Positions 57,502-64,000 of a stretch of DNA of 64,000 nt are shown here, piece after piece. Position 1 is the first letter of the stretch. Each line of letters opens with the position of its first letter. The notes under the pieces are model-generated. The model worked only from the letters and a program-made list of their open reading frames with translations, was not told where the DNA came from and made no database searches. The translations under genes and the position numbers were made by a program. Origin of the DNA: Lentzea albida (lineage in GTDB: Bacteria > Actinomycetota > Actinomycetes > Mycobacteriales > Pseudonocardiaceae); contig NZ_FOFV01000008.1 of NCBI RefSeq assembly GCF_900111005.1, forward strand, positions 124,001 to 188,000. The letters run 5' to 3'.

Positions 57502-58100
57502 GCAAGTCCTTCCTCAAAGTCATCGCCGCGGCGTCCGTCCTGATGGCGGCCACCGCGTGCACGGGCAGCGGTGAGCAAGGCAAGCCGAGTCCCACGTCGG
57601 GAGGCAGTAGTTCTACCTCGGGTACGTCGGGCTCCGCCAAGGAACTGCCGAAGCGCCCGGCTGAGCTGACCCTCAACGGCGTCGATGCCTGCAAGCTGCT
57701 CACCGCGGCTCAGATGGCTTCCGTCAAGGTCACTGAAGCGGTGCCGGAGCAGATCGAGGTCAACGACTTCGGAAAAGCGCCTGGCTGCTTCTACGAAAAC
57801 GGCCTCAAATATGCCTACACCGTTGTCCTGGTGACGACCAAGGGCGTGCCGTTCTGGCTCAGCGGTTCTGGGAACGTGGACGCGAAGGTCGTCACCGTGG
57901 CCGGGTACGGCGCCGCCCAACTCAACTTCACGGGCACGAACAGTGTCGATTGCAGTGTCACGGTCGACGTTGCCGAAGGTCAGCAGCTCCACATGAGCTA
58001 CGACCCGGGGACGGAGAAGGGTGACTCGCAGGACCAGATGTGCGACAAGGCCGGCAAGGCTGCCGAGCTCGCGGTCGAGACTCTCAAGACATTGAAGTGA
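57498..58100 (+). CDS. DUF3558 lipoprotein
   Basis: 200 aa. Lipobox AATAC after MSKSFLKVIAAASVLM, so lipid-anchored outside the membrane, then a Ser/Gly/Thr-rich linker and a DUF3558 domain (LNGVDACKLLTAAQMASVKV, ending DQMCDKAGKAAELAVETL) with paired cysteines. Placed between a PE-like and a PPE-like gene, it may be a surface component that helps the secreted partners. It is coupled to the PE-like gene by a 4-bp overlap. Confidence 0.85.
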   Translation: MSKSFLKVIAAASVLMAATACTGSGEQGKPSPTSGGSSSTSGTSGSAKELPKRPAELTLNGVDACKLLTAAQMASVKVTEAVPEQIEVNDFGKAPGCFYENGLKYAYTVVLVTTKGVPFWLSGSGNVDAKVVTVAGYGAAQLNFTGTNSVDCSVTVDVAEGQQLHMSYDPGTEKGDSQDQMCDKAGKAAELAVETLKTLK

Positions 58101-58109
58101 GGGGGAAAC

Positions 58110-59405
58110 ATGTCGGGTGGACGGCTCACTGACTGGAACTTCGACGGCTGGAGCAACCAGCAGCTCGCAATGGAAGTCCAGAAACTGGCTTCCGGCAGCG
58201 GTGAACTGTCCAGGCAGTTCGCTGCTGCGTCGGACGTTCTCCGCAACCTGGCGGGCAGCCTGGAGGACGTGGACAAGGAGCTGCGCAATCAGCTGAAGGT
58301 TCTGGGCATCGACTGGGGTGGCGCGGCCGGAGAGGCGGGCCAGCAGAAGACCAAGGTCACCTCGGAGGGCTTCAACGACGCCGGTGAAGCGACCACCGTC
58401 AACTCGGACGCCATGTCCCGGCAGGGCGAGAGCACCAGCACCGCGCGCAACAGTTCGCCTTCGGCTCAGACGTTGCGTGGCGACACCGAGCAGAACTTCG
58501 GGGACAAGGTCGGCGGTTTCTTCGGCATCGAGACCGACCACGCCCAAGAGGTCGCGGCCACCAACGCCGCCCGTCAGCAGGCCATTGACAGCCTCAACGG
58601 CTACCAGTCCAACAGCCAGAGCGCGATCGACTCCTTCCGCACGCCCAACCCGCCGCCGGACATCGTGGTCGCCAGCGCGGCCGCTCCCACGGCCGTGGGT
58701 CCCACCGTCAACCCCGGCACAGGAGCCACGCCCGGCATCCCGGGCGGCCCCGGCTTCCCCGGCTCGCCGGGTTCCCCAGGAACCCCGGGTTTCACGGGCA
58801 CCCCAGGCGCCCCCACCCCGAGCATCCCCGGCAACTCCACCGGCGTGATCCCCGGCACGGGCACCGGAACCCCGATCGCCACCGGCCCAGGCCTCCCCAA
58901 GCCCTTCGGCGCCCCGCCCATCGGCGTGGCCGCCGCAGCGGCAGCGGCCGCGGGTCTGGCCGGCGGAACGGCCGGTGCACGCGGTGCCCAGGTCGTCGGC
59001 GGCGGACGCGGGCCCAGCCAGGCCCCGAAGACCGCCATCGCGCCGTCGGGACCGAAGGGCGCACCGAGCACGATCGGCGCAGGCAAAGCAGGCGGCGGTG
59101 CTGGCGCGGGTGGCGCCGGAGCGGGCGGTACCGGGGCCGCCGGCAAGGGACCCGGTGCGATGACGCCCGGTGGTGCCAGCGGTGTCGGGCCCGAAGGCAG
59201 CCGCACCGCGGCCGCGGCCGGCAAGGGTGGGGTGGCCGGCAAGGGTGCCGGGTCGCTCATGTCGCCCGCTGCCAGCGCTGCCAGGGGCGAGGGCGAGGAG
59301 GACGGCGAGCACGTGCGCAAGTACGGCGTCGACTCCGACGAGATGTTCGGTGACGACCGCATGGTGGTGCAGTCCGTCATCGGCGAAGACCCGAAGGACA
59401 AGTAG
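58110..59405 (+). CDS. PPE-like protein with collagen-like and Gly/Ala-rich tail
   Basis: 431 aa. N-terminal helical region (1-180) resembles a PPE/WXG domain (WNFDGWSNQQLAMEVQKLAS, IDWGGAAGEAGQQKTK with a WGG turn). About residues 210-237 are collagen-like G-x-y triplets (PGGPGFPGSPGSPGTPGFTG), followed by a long Gly/Ala/Pro low-complexity stretch and a charged C-terminus (GVDSDEMFGDDRMVVQSVIG). The charged C-terminus recurs in PPE-like proteins of this order (recall). Likely exported with the PE-like protein using the EspG chaperone encoded next. Six bases separate it from EspG. Confidence 0.75.
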   Translation: MSGGRLTDWNFDGWSNQQLAMEVQKLASGSGELSRQFAAASDVLRNLAGSLEDVDKELRNQLKVLGIDWGGAAGEAGQQKTKVTSEGFNDAGEATTVNSDAMSRQGESTSTARNSSPSAQTLRGDTEQNFGDKVGGFFGIETDHAQEVAATNAARQQAIDSLNGYQSNSQSAIDSFRTPNPPPDIVVASAAAPTAVGPTVNPGTGATPGIPGGPGFPGSPGSPGTPGFTGTPGAPTPSIPGNSTGVIPGTGTGTPIATGPGLPKPFGAPPIGVAAAAAAAAGLAGGTAGARGAQVVGGGRGPSQAPKTAIAPSGPKGAPSTIGAGKAGGGAGAGGAGAGGTGAAGKGPGAMTPGGASGVGPEGSRTAAAAGKGGVAGKGAGSLMSPAASAARGEGEEDGEHVRKYGVDSDEMFGDDRMVVQSVIGEDPKDK

Positions 59406-59410
59406 ATCCG

Positions 59411-60166
59411 TTGAGCGCGCCTGGTTCTGTGGTTCTGTCCACAGTGGAGTTCGCCGTGGTCTGGGAGGCTCAGCGCCTCCCGGCCGCGCACGTTGCGCTC
59501 GACACGCGCATCCCGTCCGTCACGCACACCGAGAAGGCCGAGGTGGTGAAGCGGGCCTGGGAGTCGCTGGAGGCTCGTGGGCTCGCCCGCAACGGGCGGG
59601 TCGTGCCCGAGTTGGCCGACGGGTTCGCGTTGCTGGCGAACCACCAGGTGGCGATCGACCTGTGGATCTGGGCCGACCGGCAGATCAGCGGGCTGGCGGC
59701 GGCGATCGGGGACGAGGCGATCCTCGCCGTGCAGGACCGCGACGAGATGTGGTTGATCGAGGCTCGTGGCACGGCGCTGGCCGAGGCCGCCGTGTCGGTC
59801 GCCGGGGAGATGCCGGCCGGGTTCGGGCGGTCGATCAGCGCGCCTTACGACGAGTTGGTGGCTGCTGCCAAGGACGTCGGGCTCGACGCCCAGCGGATGA
59901 TCACCACGCTGGAGCGGCGGGGCATGCGGCTCGGTGACGCGCAGGAGCTCGCCGGGATGCTCGACGGCATGTCCACGCGCGGGCAGTTCGGGGTGCAGCG
60001 GGGCGGGCGGCGGGCGAACCGCGTCGTCTCCTTCCACGACACGCACAACGGGCGGTACCTGCGTCAGCTCAAGCCGAGCAGTGACGGGCGCAACTGGTGC
60101 ACGATCACGCCCGTCGACAACCACCGGCTCGCCGGCTCGATCTGGGAGCTGCTCCAGGAAGTCTGA
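59411..60166 (+). CDS. EspG-family type VII secretion chaperone
   Basis: 251 aa ESX secretion-associated protein: LSTVEFAVVWEAQRLPAAHVAL, then alternating strands and helices (AILAVQDRDEMWLIEARGTALAEAA), and GQFGVQRGGRRANRVVSFHDTHNGRYLRQL typical of EspG. EspG binds PPE proteins in the cytoplasm and delivers them to the ESX machinery. TTG 59411 is the first start; GTG 59429 is an alternative (MVLSTVEFAVVW). Ends before a strong hairpin. Confidence 0.82.
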   Translation: MSAPGSVVLSTVEFAVVWEAQRLPAAHVALDTRIPSVTHTEKAEVVKRAWESLEARGLARNGRVVPELADGFALLANHQVAIDLWIWADRQISGLAAAIGDEAILAVQDRDEMWLIEARGTALAEAAVSVAGEMPAGFGRSISAPYDELVAAAKDVGLDAQRMITTLERRGMRLGDAQELAGMLDGMSTRGQFGVQRGGRRANRVVSFHDTHNGRYLRQLKPSSDGRNWCTITPVDNHRLAGSIWELLQEV

Positions 60167-60185
60167 TCACGGAACCTCCGCGCGT

Positions 60186-60215
60186 GCCCGTCCGTCGAAC
60201 ATTCGACGGGCGGGC
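60186..60215. terminator. Hairpin terminator after EspG
   Basis: GCCCG-T-CCGTCGAA pairs with TTCGACGG-G-CGGGC around a CA loop: a 13-bp stem with one mismatch, 19 bp after the EspG stop. Splits the type VII block into two transcripts. The remaining bases 60216-60300 carry the likely promoter of the next gene (-10 TAGGGT at 60265-60270). Confidence 0.75.
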
Positions 60216-60300
60216 ATCGTCGTTCGAACGAGCGAATTCGCGCACCAGTCGGCGCAATTCGTTCTAGGGTCGGCGAGTAGACGTTGAGGGGGTAAGGCGC

Positions 60301-60606
60301 GTGGCTCCTACGAGGTTCAACGCCGAAGCCATTGAACAGTGCCGAACTACCGTGAGCAGTCAGGCCGGGCAATTCGGGGCTGTCGGCGACGGCTTTTCCG
60401 GCCAGTACGGCAATTCGGACATCTTCGGAAAACTCGGGTCTTCGGGTGCGATCTCCGGTGCCGTGTCCGGAATGGACGAGGCCGGTGCGCGGGAGTTCGA
60501 CGCGGCCGAGAAGGTGCTGCGCAAGGTCGAAGGCGCGCTCGACGCGATCCAGACCAACGTCGTGGACGTCGAAGAGGTCAACAAGAACTCCATGAGGGCG
60601 GTCTGA
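60301..60606 (+). CDS. EspC/WXG100-like secreted protein
   Basis: 101-aa helical protein: MAPTRFNAEAIEQCRTTVSS, GQFGAVGDGFSGQYGNSDIFGKLGSSGAISGAVSGMDEAGARE, and AAEKVLRKVEGALDAIQTNVVDVEEVNKN. Length and layout match the EspC/YukE-like group of ESX secreted partners, without a clear WxG. Pairs with the WXG-transglycosylase that starts 2 bp later, probably as a heterodimer (inference). GAGGGGG ribosome site precedes the GTG. Confidence 0.65.
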   Translation: MAPTRFNAEAIEQCRTTVSSQAGQFGAVGDGFSGQYGNSDIFGKLGSSGAISGAVSGMDEAGAREFDAAEKVLRKVEGALDAIQTNVVDVEEVNKNSMRAV

Positions 60607-60607
60607 C

Positions 60608-61774
60608 GTGAGCGCGATGGACGAGGTCGCGGCGTTGCCCGGCGGCGGTGAACTGGCCGCGCTCGCGGACAAGGTGGAGACCGCGCAACCGCAGGCCGTG
60701 CGCGACATCGCGAACCGCTGGAAGCAGGCGGCCGGCAAGTGCGGCGACCAGACGAACGTCCTGCAGCGCTCGGTCGCGCAGCTCGACGGTGCCTGGGAGG
60801 GTGCGTCCGCCGACGGGTTCGTCGCCTACATGGCGAACGTGGCGAAGTGCGGCACCTCGATGGCGGAAGCGCTCAACGGTGCCGCGGCCGACCTGGAGGC
60901 GGCCGCGACCGCGTTGGAGACCGCGAAGTCCTCGATGAGCCGCATCTGCGAGACCGTGCTGAGCCGCGCCCGGCAGGCCCGTCAGCAGCTGCACGGCCAG
61001 CCCCAGGAGGACGTCGACAGCGTCATCCGCGGCTACTGCGCCGAGGGGGTCGGCGACGCGCAACCCGTTGTCGCGCAAGCGGAAAGCGCCGTAAACGCCG
61101 CCGCCGGCACGCTGAAGGGCCGCCCCGGCGCGCTGTCCCCGAAGTTCTCGTCGCTCGAGGACCCGAACAGCCAGTCGTTCACGCCCGCGCCCGGCAAGCC
61201 CGTCGAGTGGGCACCGGCCGCACCACCCGACGAGTCCACCAAGGCTTCGTCCACAACGGACTCGCAGCCCGCACCCGCTCCCGCACCGGCGACCGCCAAC
61301 CACGGCGGCGGTGGCGGTGGCGGCGCATCCGGAGGCGGTGGCGGAGGCGGCGGTGAGGGCGGTGGCATGGGCGGCCTCGGCTCCAGCGGCGGCCCGCCCT
61401 CGGGCAGCCCGCCTCCCGGCAACGTGCAGGAGTGGATCCGCGAGGCCATCAAGATCCTGCAGGCCAACGGGATCCCCGTCACGGAAGAGAACATCGACGA
61501 GATCTGGAAGATCATCGAGAAGGAGTCGAGCGGCAACCCGCACGCCATCAACCTCTGGGACTCCAACGCCCAGGCCGGCACGCCCTCCAAGGGCCTGATG
61601 CAGTGCATCGACTCGACGTTCAACGCCCACAAGCTGCCCGGCCACGACGACATCTGGAACCCGGTCGACAACATCATCGCCGGCGTGCGGTACACGTTCT
61701 CGCGCTACGGCGGTTTCGAGGGCCACCCAGGCCTGAAGGCGATGGCGCAGGGCGGCGGTTACCAGGGCTACTAG
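60608..61774 (+). CDS. WXG100-like domain fused to lytic transglycosylase
   Basis: 388 aa. Residues 1-120 form a WXG100-like helical hairpin with WEG at 63-65 (LDGAWEGASADGF). A Pro/Ala then Gly-rich linker (about 200-275, including GGGGGGGASGGGG) leads to an SLT-type transglycosylase domain (about 275-388): VTEENIDEIWKIIEKESSGNP with the catalytic Glu in KESSGN, SKGLMQCIDSTFNAHKL, and DPVNNI-like NPVDNIIAGVRYTFSRYGG. It appears to be a peptidoglycan hydrolase exported through type VII secretion, coupled to an EspC-like partner. Confidence 0.83.
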   Translation: MSAMDEVAALPGGGELAALADKVETAQPQAVRDIANRWKQAAGKCGDQTNVLQRSVAQLDGAWEGASADGFVAYMANVAKCGTSMAEALNGAAADLEAAATALETAKSSMSRICETVLSRARQARQQLHGQPQEDVDSVIRGYCAEGVGDAQPVVAQAESAVNAAAGTLKGRPGALSPKFSSLEDPNSQSFTPAPGKPVEWAPAAPPDESTKASSTTDSQPAPAPAPATANHGGGGGGGASGGGGGGGGEGGGMGGLGSSGGPPSGSPPPGNVQEWIREAIKILQANGIPVTEENIDEIWKIIEKESSGNPHAINLWDSNAQAGTPSKGLMQCIDSTFNAHKLPGHDDIWNPVDNIIAGVRYTFSRYGGFEGHPGLKAMAQGGGYQGY

Positions 61775-61816
61775 GGGTGTGATGGAAACCCGCCGGGCAC
61801 ACCGCCGCGGGCGAGT

Positions 61817-61822
61817 TAGCCT
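61817..61822 (+). promoter_or_regulatory. -10 box of the aminotransferase (leaderless)
   Basis: TAGCCT ends 6 nt before the ATG at 61829. Confidence 0.5.
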
Positions 61823-61828
61823 GGCGGC

Positions 61829-62959
61829 ATGCTGACCGTGGCCGCCCGCGCAGACGTCCCGCCCTTCCACGTCATGGACGTGCTGTCCGCCGCCGCGAAG
61901 AGGCAGCGGACGCACGGCGACGTGATCTCCCTGGCCGCCGGGCAGCCGTCGAGCCCCGCGCCCCGCCCGGTGCGCGAGGCCGCGGCGAAGGCCCTCGACG
62001 CGCACTCCCTGGGCTACACCGAGCAGCTCGGCATCCCCGAGTTGCGCAGCGCCATCGCGGGCCACTACCGGCGCCAGTACGACCTCGACGTGTCGGCGGA
62101 CGACGTGGTGGTGACGACGGGGTCGTCCGGCGCGTTCACGCTGGCGTTCCTGGCGGCGTTCGACGCGGGCGACAGGGTCGCGCTGGCCCGGCCCGGGTAT
62201 CCGGCCTACCGCAACATCCTCAAGGCGCTGGGGTGCGAGGTCGTCGAACTGCCGTGCGGGCCGGAGACGCGCTTCCAGCCCACCGTGGAGATGCTCGACC
62301 CGGGCCTCAAGGGCGTGATCGTGGCCAGCCCCGCCAACCCGACGGGCACGACGGCCGACGTCGAGCCGATCGCGCTGTGGTGCGAGCGCAACGGCGTCCA
62401 GCTGGTCAGCGACGAGATCTACCACGGCATCAGCTACGGCGAACCGCTCCACTGCGCCTGGGAGACCAGCCGGGACGCGATCGTCGTGAACTCCTTCTCC
62501 AAGGCGTTCGCGATGACCGGGTGGCGGCTCGGCTGGATGCTGCTGCCGGAACGGCTGCGCAGGGCCGTGGACTGCCTGACGGGCAACTTCACGCTGTGCC
62601 CGCCGGCGCTCGCGCAGTACGCGGCGGTCGAGGCGTTCAACGAGGACTCCTACGCCGAGACGGCCGGGCACCTCGAGCGCTACCGGACCAACCGCGACCT
62701 GCTGCTCGAAGGCCTCACGGACCTCGGCATCGACAAGCTCGCGCCCGCGGACGGGGCGTTCTACGTCTACGCGGACGTCCGGCACCTCACGGACGACTCG
62801 ATGGCGTTCTGCCAGAAGCTCCTGGACGACACCGGTGTCGCGATCGTGCCGGGCATCGACTTCGACCCCGTCGACGGCCACCACTTCGTGCGCATGTCGT
62901 TCGCGGGCTCCACCCAGGACGTCGAGGAGGCCCTGCGCCGTCTCAAGGCCTGGCTCTGA
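61829..62959 (+). CDS. PLP-dependent aminotransferase (class I/II)
   Basis: 376-aa fold-type I aminotransferase: VISLAAGQPSSPAPRPV, GYTEQLGIPELRSAIAGHY, VTTGSSGAFTLAFLAAFDAGD, SPANPTGTTADV (NPTG), LVSDEIYHGISY, and the PLP-lysine region NSFSKAFAMTGWRLGWML (Lys in SFSK), then FAGSTQDVEEALRRL. Resembles aspartate/valine-pyruvate type enzymes; specificity not resolved. Leaderless start after a TAGCCT box. Confidence 0.9.
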   Translation: MLTVAARADVPPFHVMDVLSAAAKRQRTHGDVISLAAGQPSSPAPRPVREAAAKALDAHSLGYTEQLGIPELRSAIAGHYRRQYDLDVSADDVVVTTGSSGAFTLAFLAAFDAGDRVALARPGYPAYRNILKALGCEVVELPCGPETRFQPTVEMLDPGLKGVIVASPANPTGTTADVEPIALWCERNGVQLVSDEIYHGISYGEPLHCAWETSRDAIVVNSFSKAFAMTGWRLGWMLLPERLRRAVDCLTGNFTLCPPALAQYAAVEAFNEDSYAETAGHLERYRTNRDLLLEGLTDLGIDKLAPADGAFYVYADVRHLTDDSMAFCQKLLDDTGVAIVPGIDFDPVDGHHFVRMSFAGSTQDVEEALRRLKAWL

Positions 62960-63015
62960 GACGAGCAACAAAACAGGGCACCGGGACGTTCACAGAGCGG
63001 AGGAAGGGGGATCCC

Positions 63016-63165
63016 ATGTGGGCGATCATCGGGTGGCTGGTGGCGATCTGGATCGTGCTGACCGTCGTCGGAGCCGTTGTGAAAGGCCTTTTCTGGCTCG
63101 CTGTGATTGGAGGACTACTCCTCGCAGGCACCGCGGCTTACGGTGCGATCAAATCCAAGCGCTGA
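63016..63165 (+). CDS. Small hydrophobic membrane protein
   Basis: 49 aa with two short membrane helices (MWAIIGWLVAIWIVLTVVGA and LFWLAVIGGLLLAGTAAYGA) and a basic tail KSKR. A strong ribosome site (GGAGGAAGGGGG) lies at 62999-63010. The longer open frame upstream lies over the aminotransferase and is shadow. Function unknown; it lies between the aminotransferase and a K+ channel. Confidence 0.72.
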   Translation: MWAIIGWLVAIWIVLTVVGAVVKGLFWLAVIGGLLLAGTAAYGAIKSKR

Positions 63166-63204
63166 CCCCTGGATAAATGAGATCGCACCGCTCACCATGA
63201 GGCG

Positions 63205-63930
63205 GTGTTGCTAGCCAACGAGGCCCGCCTCGAGCGGTGGGAACGAAAGGTCGAGTGGCCGTTGACGGCACTCGCCGTGGTGTTCCTCGCCGCCTACGCG
63301 TGGCAGGTCTTCGACGACCACGGGCCGATGCACGTGCCGTTGGAGATCGCGTTGTGGCTGGTCTGGGCGTTGTTCGCGGCCGAGTTCGCCACGAGGCTGA
63401 CGCTCGCGCAGGACAAGCTGAAATTCCTCAGAACGCATCTGTTCGATCTTGCCGCGGTCGTTCTGCCGATGGTGCGCCAGCTCAGGGTGCTCCGGTTGAT
63501 CACGGTCATGACGTTGCTGAACAAGAAGTTCCAGCACAAGATCAGGCAACGGGTCAGCATTTACGTCGCGGGCGTAACGGCCATCGTCGCGTTTTGTGCG
63601 AGCCTCGCCGTGCTGGACGCGGAAAGGCACGCGGAGAACGCCAGCATCACCACGTTCGGCGACGCGCTGTGGTGGACGCTGACCACCATGTCGACCGTCG
63701 GCTACGGCGACCGCTACCCCGTCACGGGCGAGGGCAGGCTGGTCGCCGGGTTGCTGATGGTCGGCGGCATCGCGCTGCTCGGTGTCATCACCGGCACGAT
63801 CGCCAGCTGGCTCCTGGAGAAGCTGCGCGGCGTCGAGAACGCCGAGCTCGAGGCCGCGCAGGAGCTCCGGAACCTACGCGCGGAGATCGCCGAACTCCGC
63901 GCGGAGCTCGGCACGCGCAGCCAGGGCTGA
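63205..63930 (+). CDS. Voltage-gated-type potassium channel (S4 present)
   Basis: 241 aa, six-helix K+ channel: S1 WPLTALAVVFLAAYAW, S4-like arginine helix RQLRVLRLITVMTLLNKKF (91-109), pore helix ALWWTLTTMSTVGYGD with filter TVGYGD (164-169), S6 LLMVGGIALLGVITGTIASWLL, and a C-terminal coiled coil (ENAELEAAQELRNLRAEIAEL) that probably tetramerises. Resembles KvAP/Kch channels. GTG 63205 or TTG 63208 start. Overlaps the convergent HAD gene by 57 bp. Confidence 0.9.
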   Translation: MLLANEARLERWERKVEWPLTALAVVFLAAYAWQVFDDHGPMHVPLEIALWLVWALFAAEFATRLTLAQDKLKFLRTHLFDLAAVVLPMVRQLRVLRLITVMTLLNKKFQHKIRQRVSIYVAGVTAIVAFCASLAVLDAERHAENASITTFGDALWWTLTTMSTVGYGDRYPVTGEGRLVAGLLMVGGIALLGVITGTIASWLLEKLRGVENAELEAAQELRNLRAEIAELRAELGTRSQG

Positions 63931-64000
63931 CGTCCACAGCCGCGCGTCCCAGCCTGCGGCCAGTGCGCCGTCCACGTTGGACTGCCGGTCGTCGAAGAAG
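63874..64000 (-). CDS. HAD-family hydrolase, C-terminal end (partial)
   Basis: The minus-strand frame entering at 63999 reads FFDDRQSNVDGALAAGWDAR and ends in TAG at 63874, 41 residues in all. FFDDRxxNVDGAxxAGWxA is the motif IV region (acidic Mg2+ ligands) of HAD phosphatases such as the haloacid-dehalogenase group. The rest lies outside the window. It overlaps the end of the K+ channel gene by 57 bp, so the true end could differ. Confidence 0.65.
   Translation of the reverse strand, partial: FFDDRQSNVDGALAAGWDARLWTSALAARAELRAEFGDLRA

Noticed and set aside
55556..61774. Complete ESX secretion system
   Set aside because: No EccB, EccC, EccD, EccE or mycosin gene is present in the window.

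Overview
The window is high-GC DNA (many GTG starts, strong third-position G/C) carrying actinobacterial gene families: dnaJ-hspR with an HspR-type HAIR operator before clpB, F420/LLM oxidoreductase, DUF3151, DUF427, EspG/PPE/DUF3558 proteins and DasR-like dre sites. The gene set suggests a filamentous actinomycete, most likely of the Pseudonocardiales (Lentzea/Saccharothrix/Actinosynnema type). That placement is inference; no rRNA or tRNA gene is present to confirm it. I see no prophage, insertion-sequence transposase, CRISPR array or biosynthetic cluster, so this reads as core/near-core chromosome with small accessory cassettes.

Layout. 1-11.3 kb: end of the dnaJ-hspR operon with a coupled CxxC protein; an epimerase and TetR regulator divergent over twin palindromic operators; glyA; a globin-reductase divergent from a PPOX-family flavoprotein; a DHA2 drug exporter behind two palindromes; clpB under a HAIR site. 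11.3-15.8 kb: short housekeeping genes (SDR, pyrE, DUF2784, SpoU methyltransferase, GH76). 15.7-21.5 kb: a LacI-controlled sugar cassette (isomerase, PfkB kinase, P-loop kinase), then an XRE-NB-ARC-TPR regulator and a secreted I36 protein. 21.5-30 kb: DedA, GlcD-like oxidase, an inverted-repeat element between convergent genes, a Tat-exported amidohydrolase, and a chitin/GlcNAc region (secreted GH18 chitinase, DedA, small membrane protein, nagA, ROK kinase) with two DasR-like sites. 30-38 kb: ECF sigma factor, small redox enzymes, fba, NmrA/HxlR pair, DUF3151. 38.1-38.8 kb: a gene-poor stretch with a 144-bp nested palindrome. 38.8-46.5 kb: FUSC protein, secreted HNH nuclease with a coupled small protein, purA, and a sulfonate uptake/desulfonation operon (ssuC-ssuB-ssuA-ssuD). 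46.5-54.7 kb: GDPD, Na+/H+ antiporter divergent from a UBP zinc-finger protein, TAXI-TRAP transporter, purD coupled to an ADP-ribosylglycohydrolase. 54.7-61.8 kb: AraC regulator and an orphan type VII secretion substrate locus (PE-like, DUF3558 lipoprotein, PPE-like, EspG chaperone, EspC-like, and a WXG-transglycosylase fusion). 61.8-64 kb: aminotransferase, small membrane protein, K+ channel, end of a HAD hydrolase.

How parts work together. The chitinase, NagA and ROK kinase form a chitin-to-GlcNAc route sharing one operator type. HspR and its operator link dnaJ/hspR with clpB. The type VII block has substrates and chaperone but no secretion machinery, so it must rely on ESX genes elsewhere. 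Two architectural habits recur: TAnnnT -10 boxes only 5-8 nt before start codons (leaderless transcripts likely), and convergent genes overlapping by exactly 11 bp (five times).
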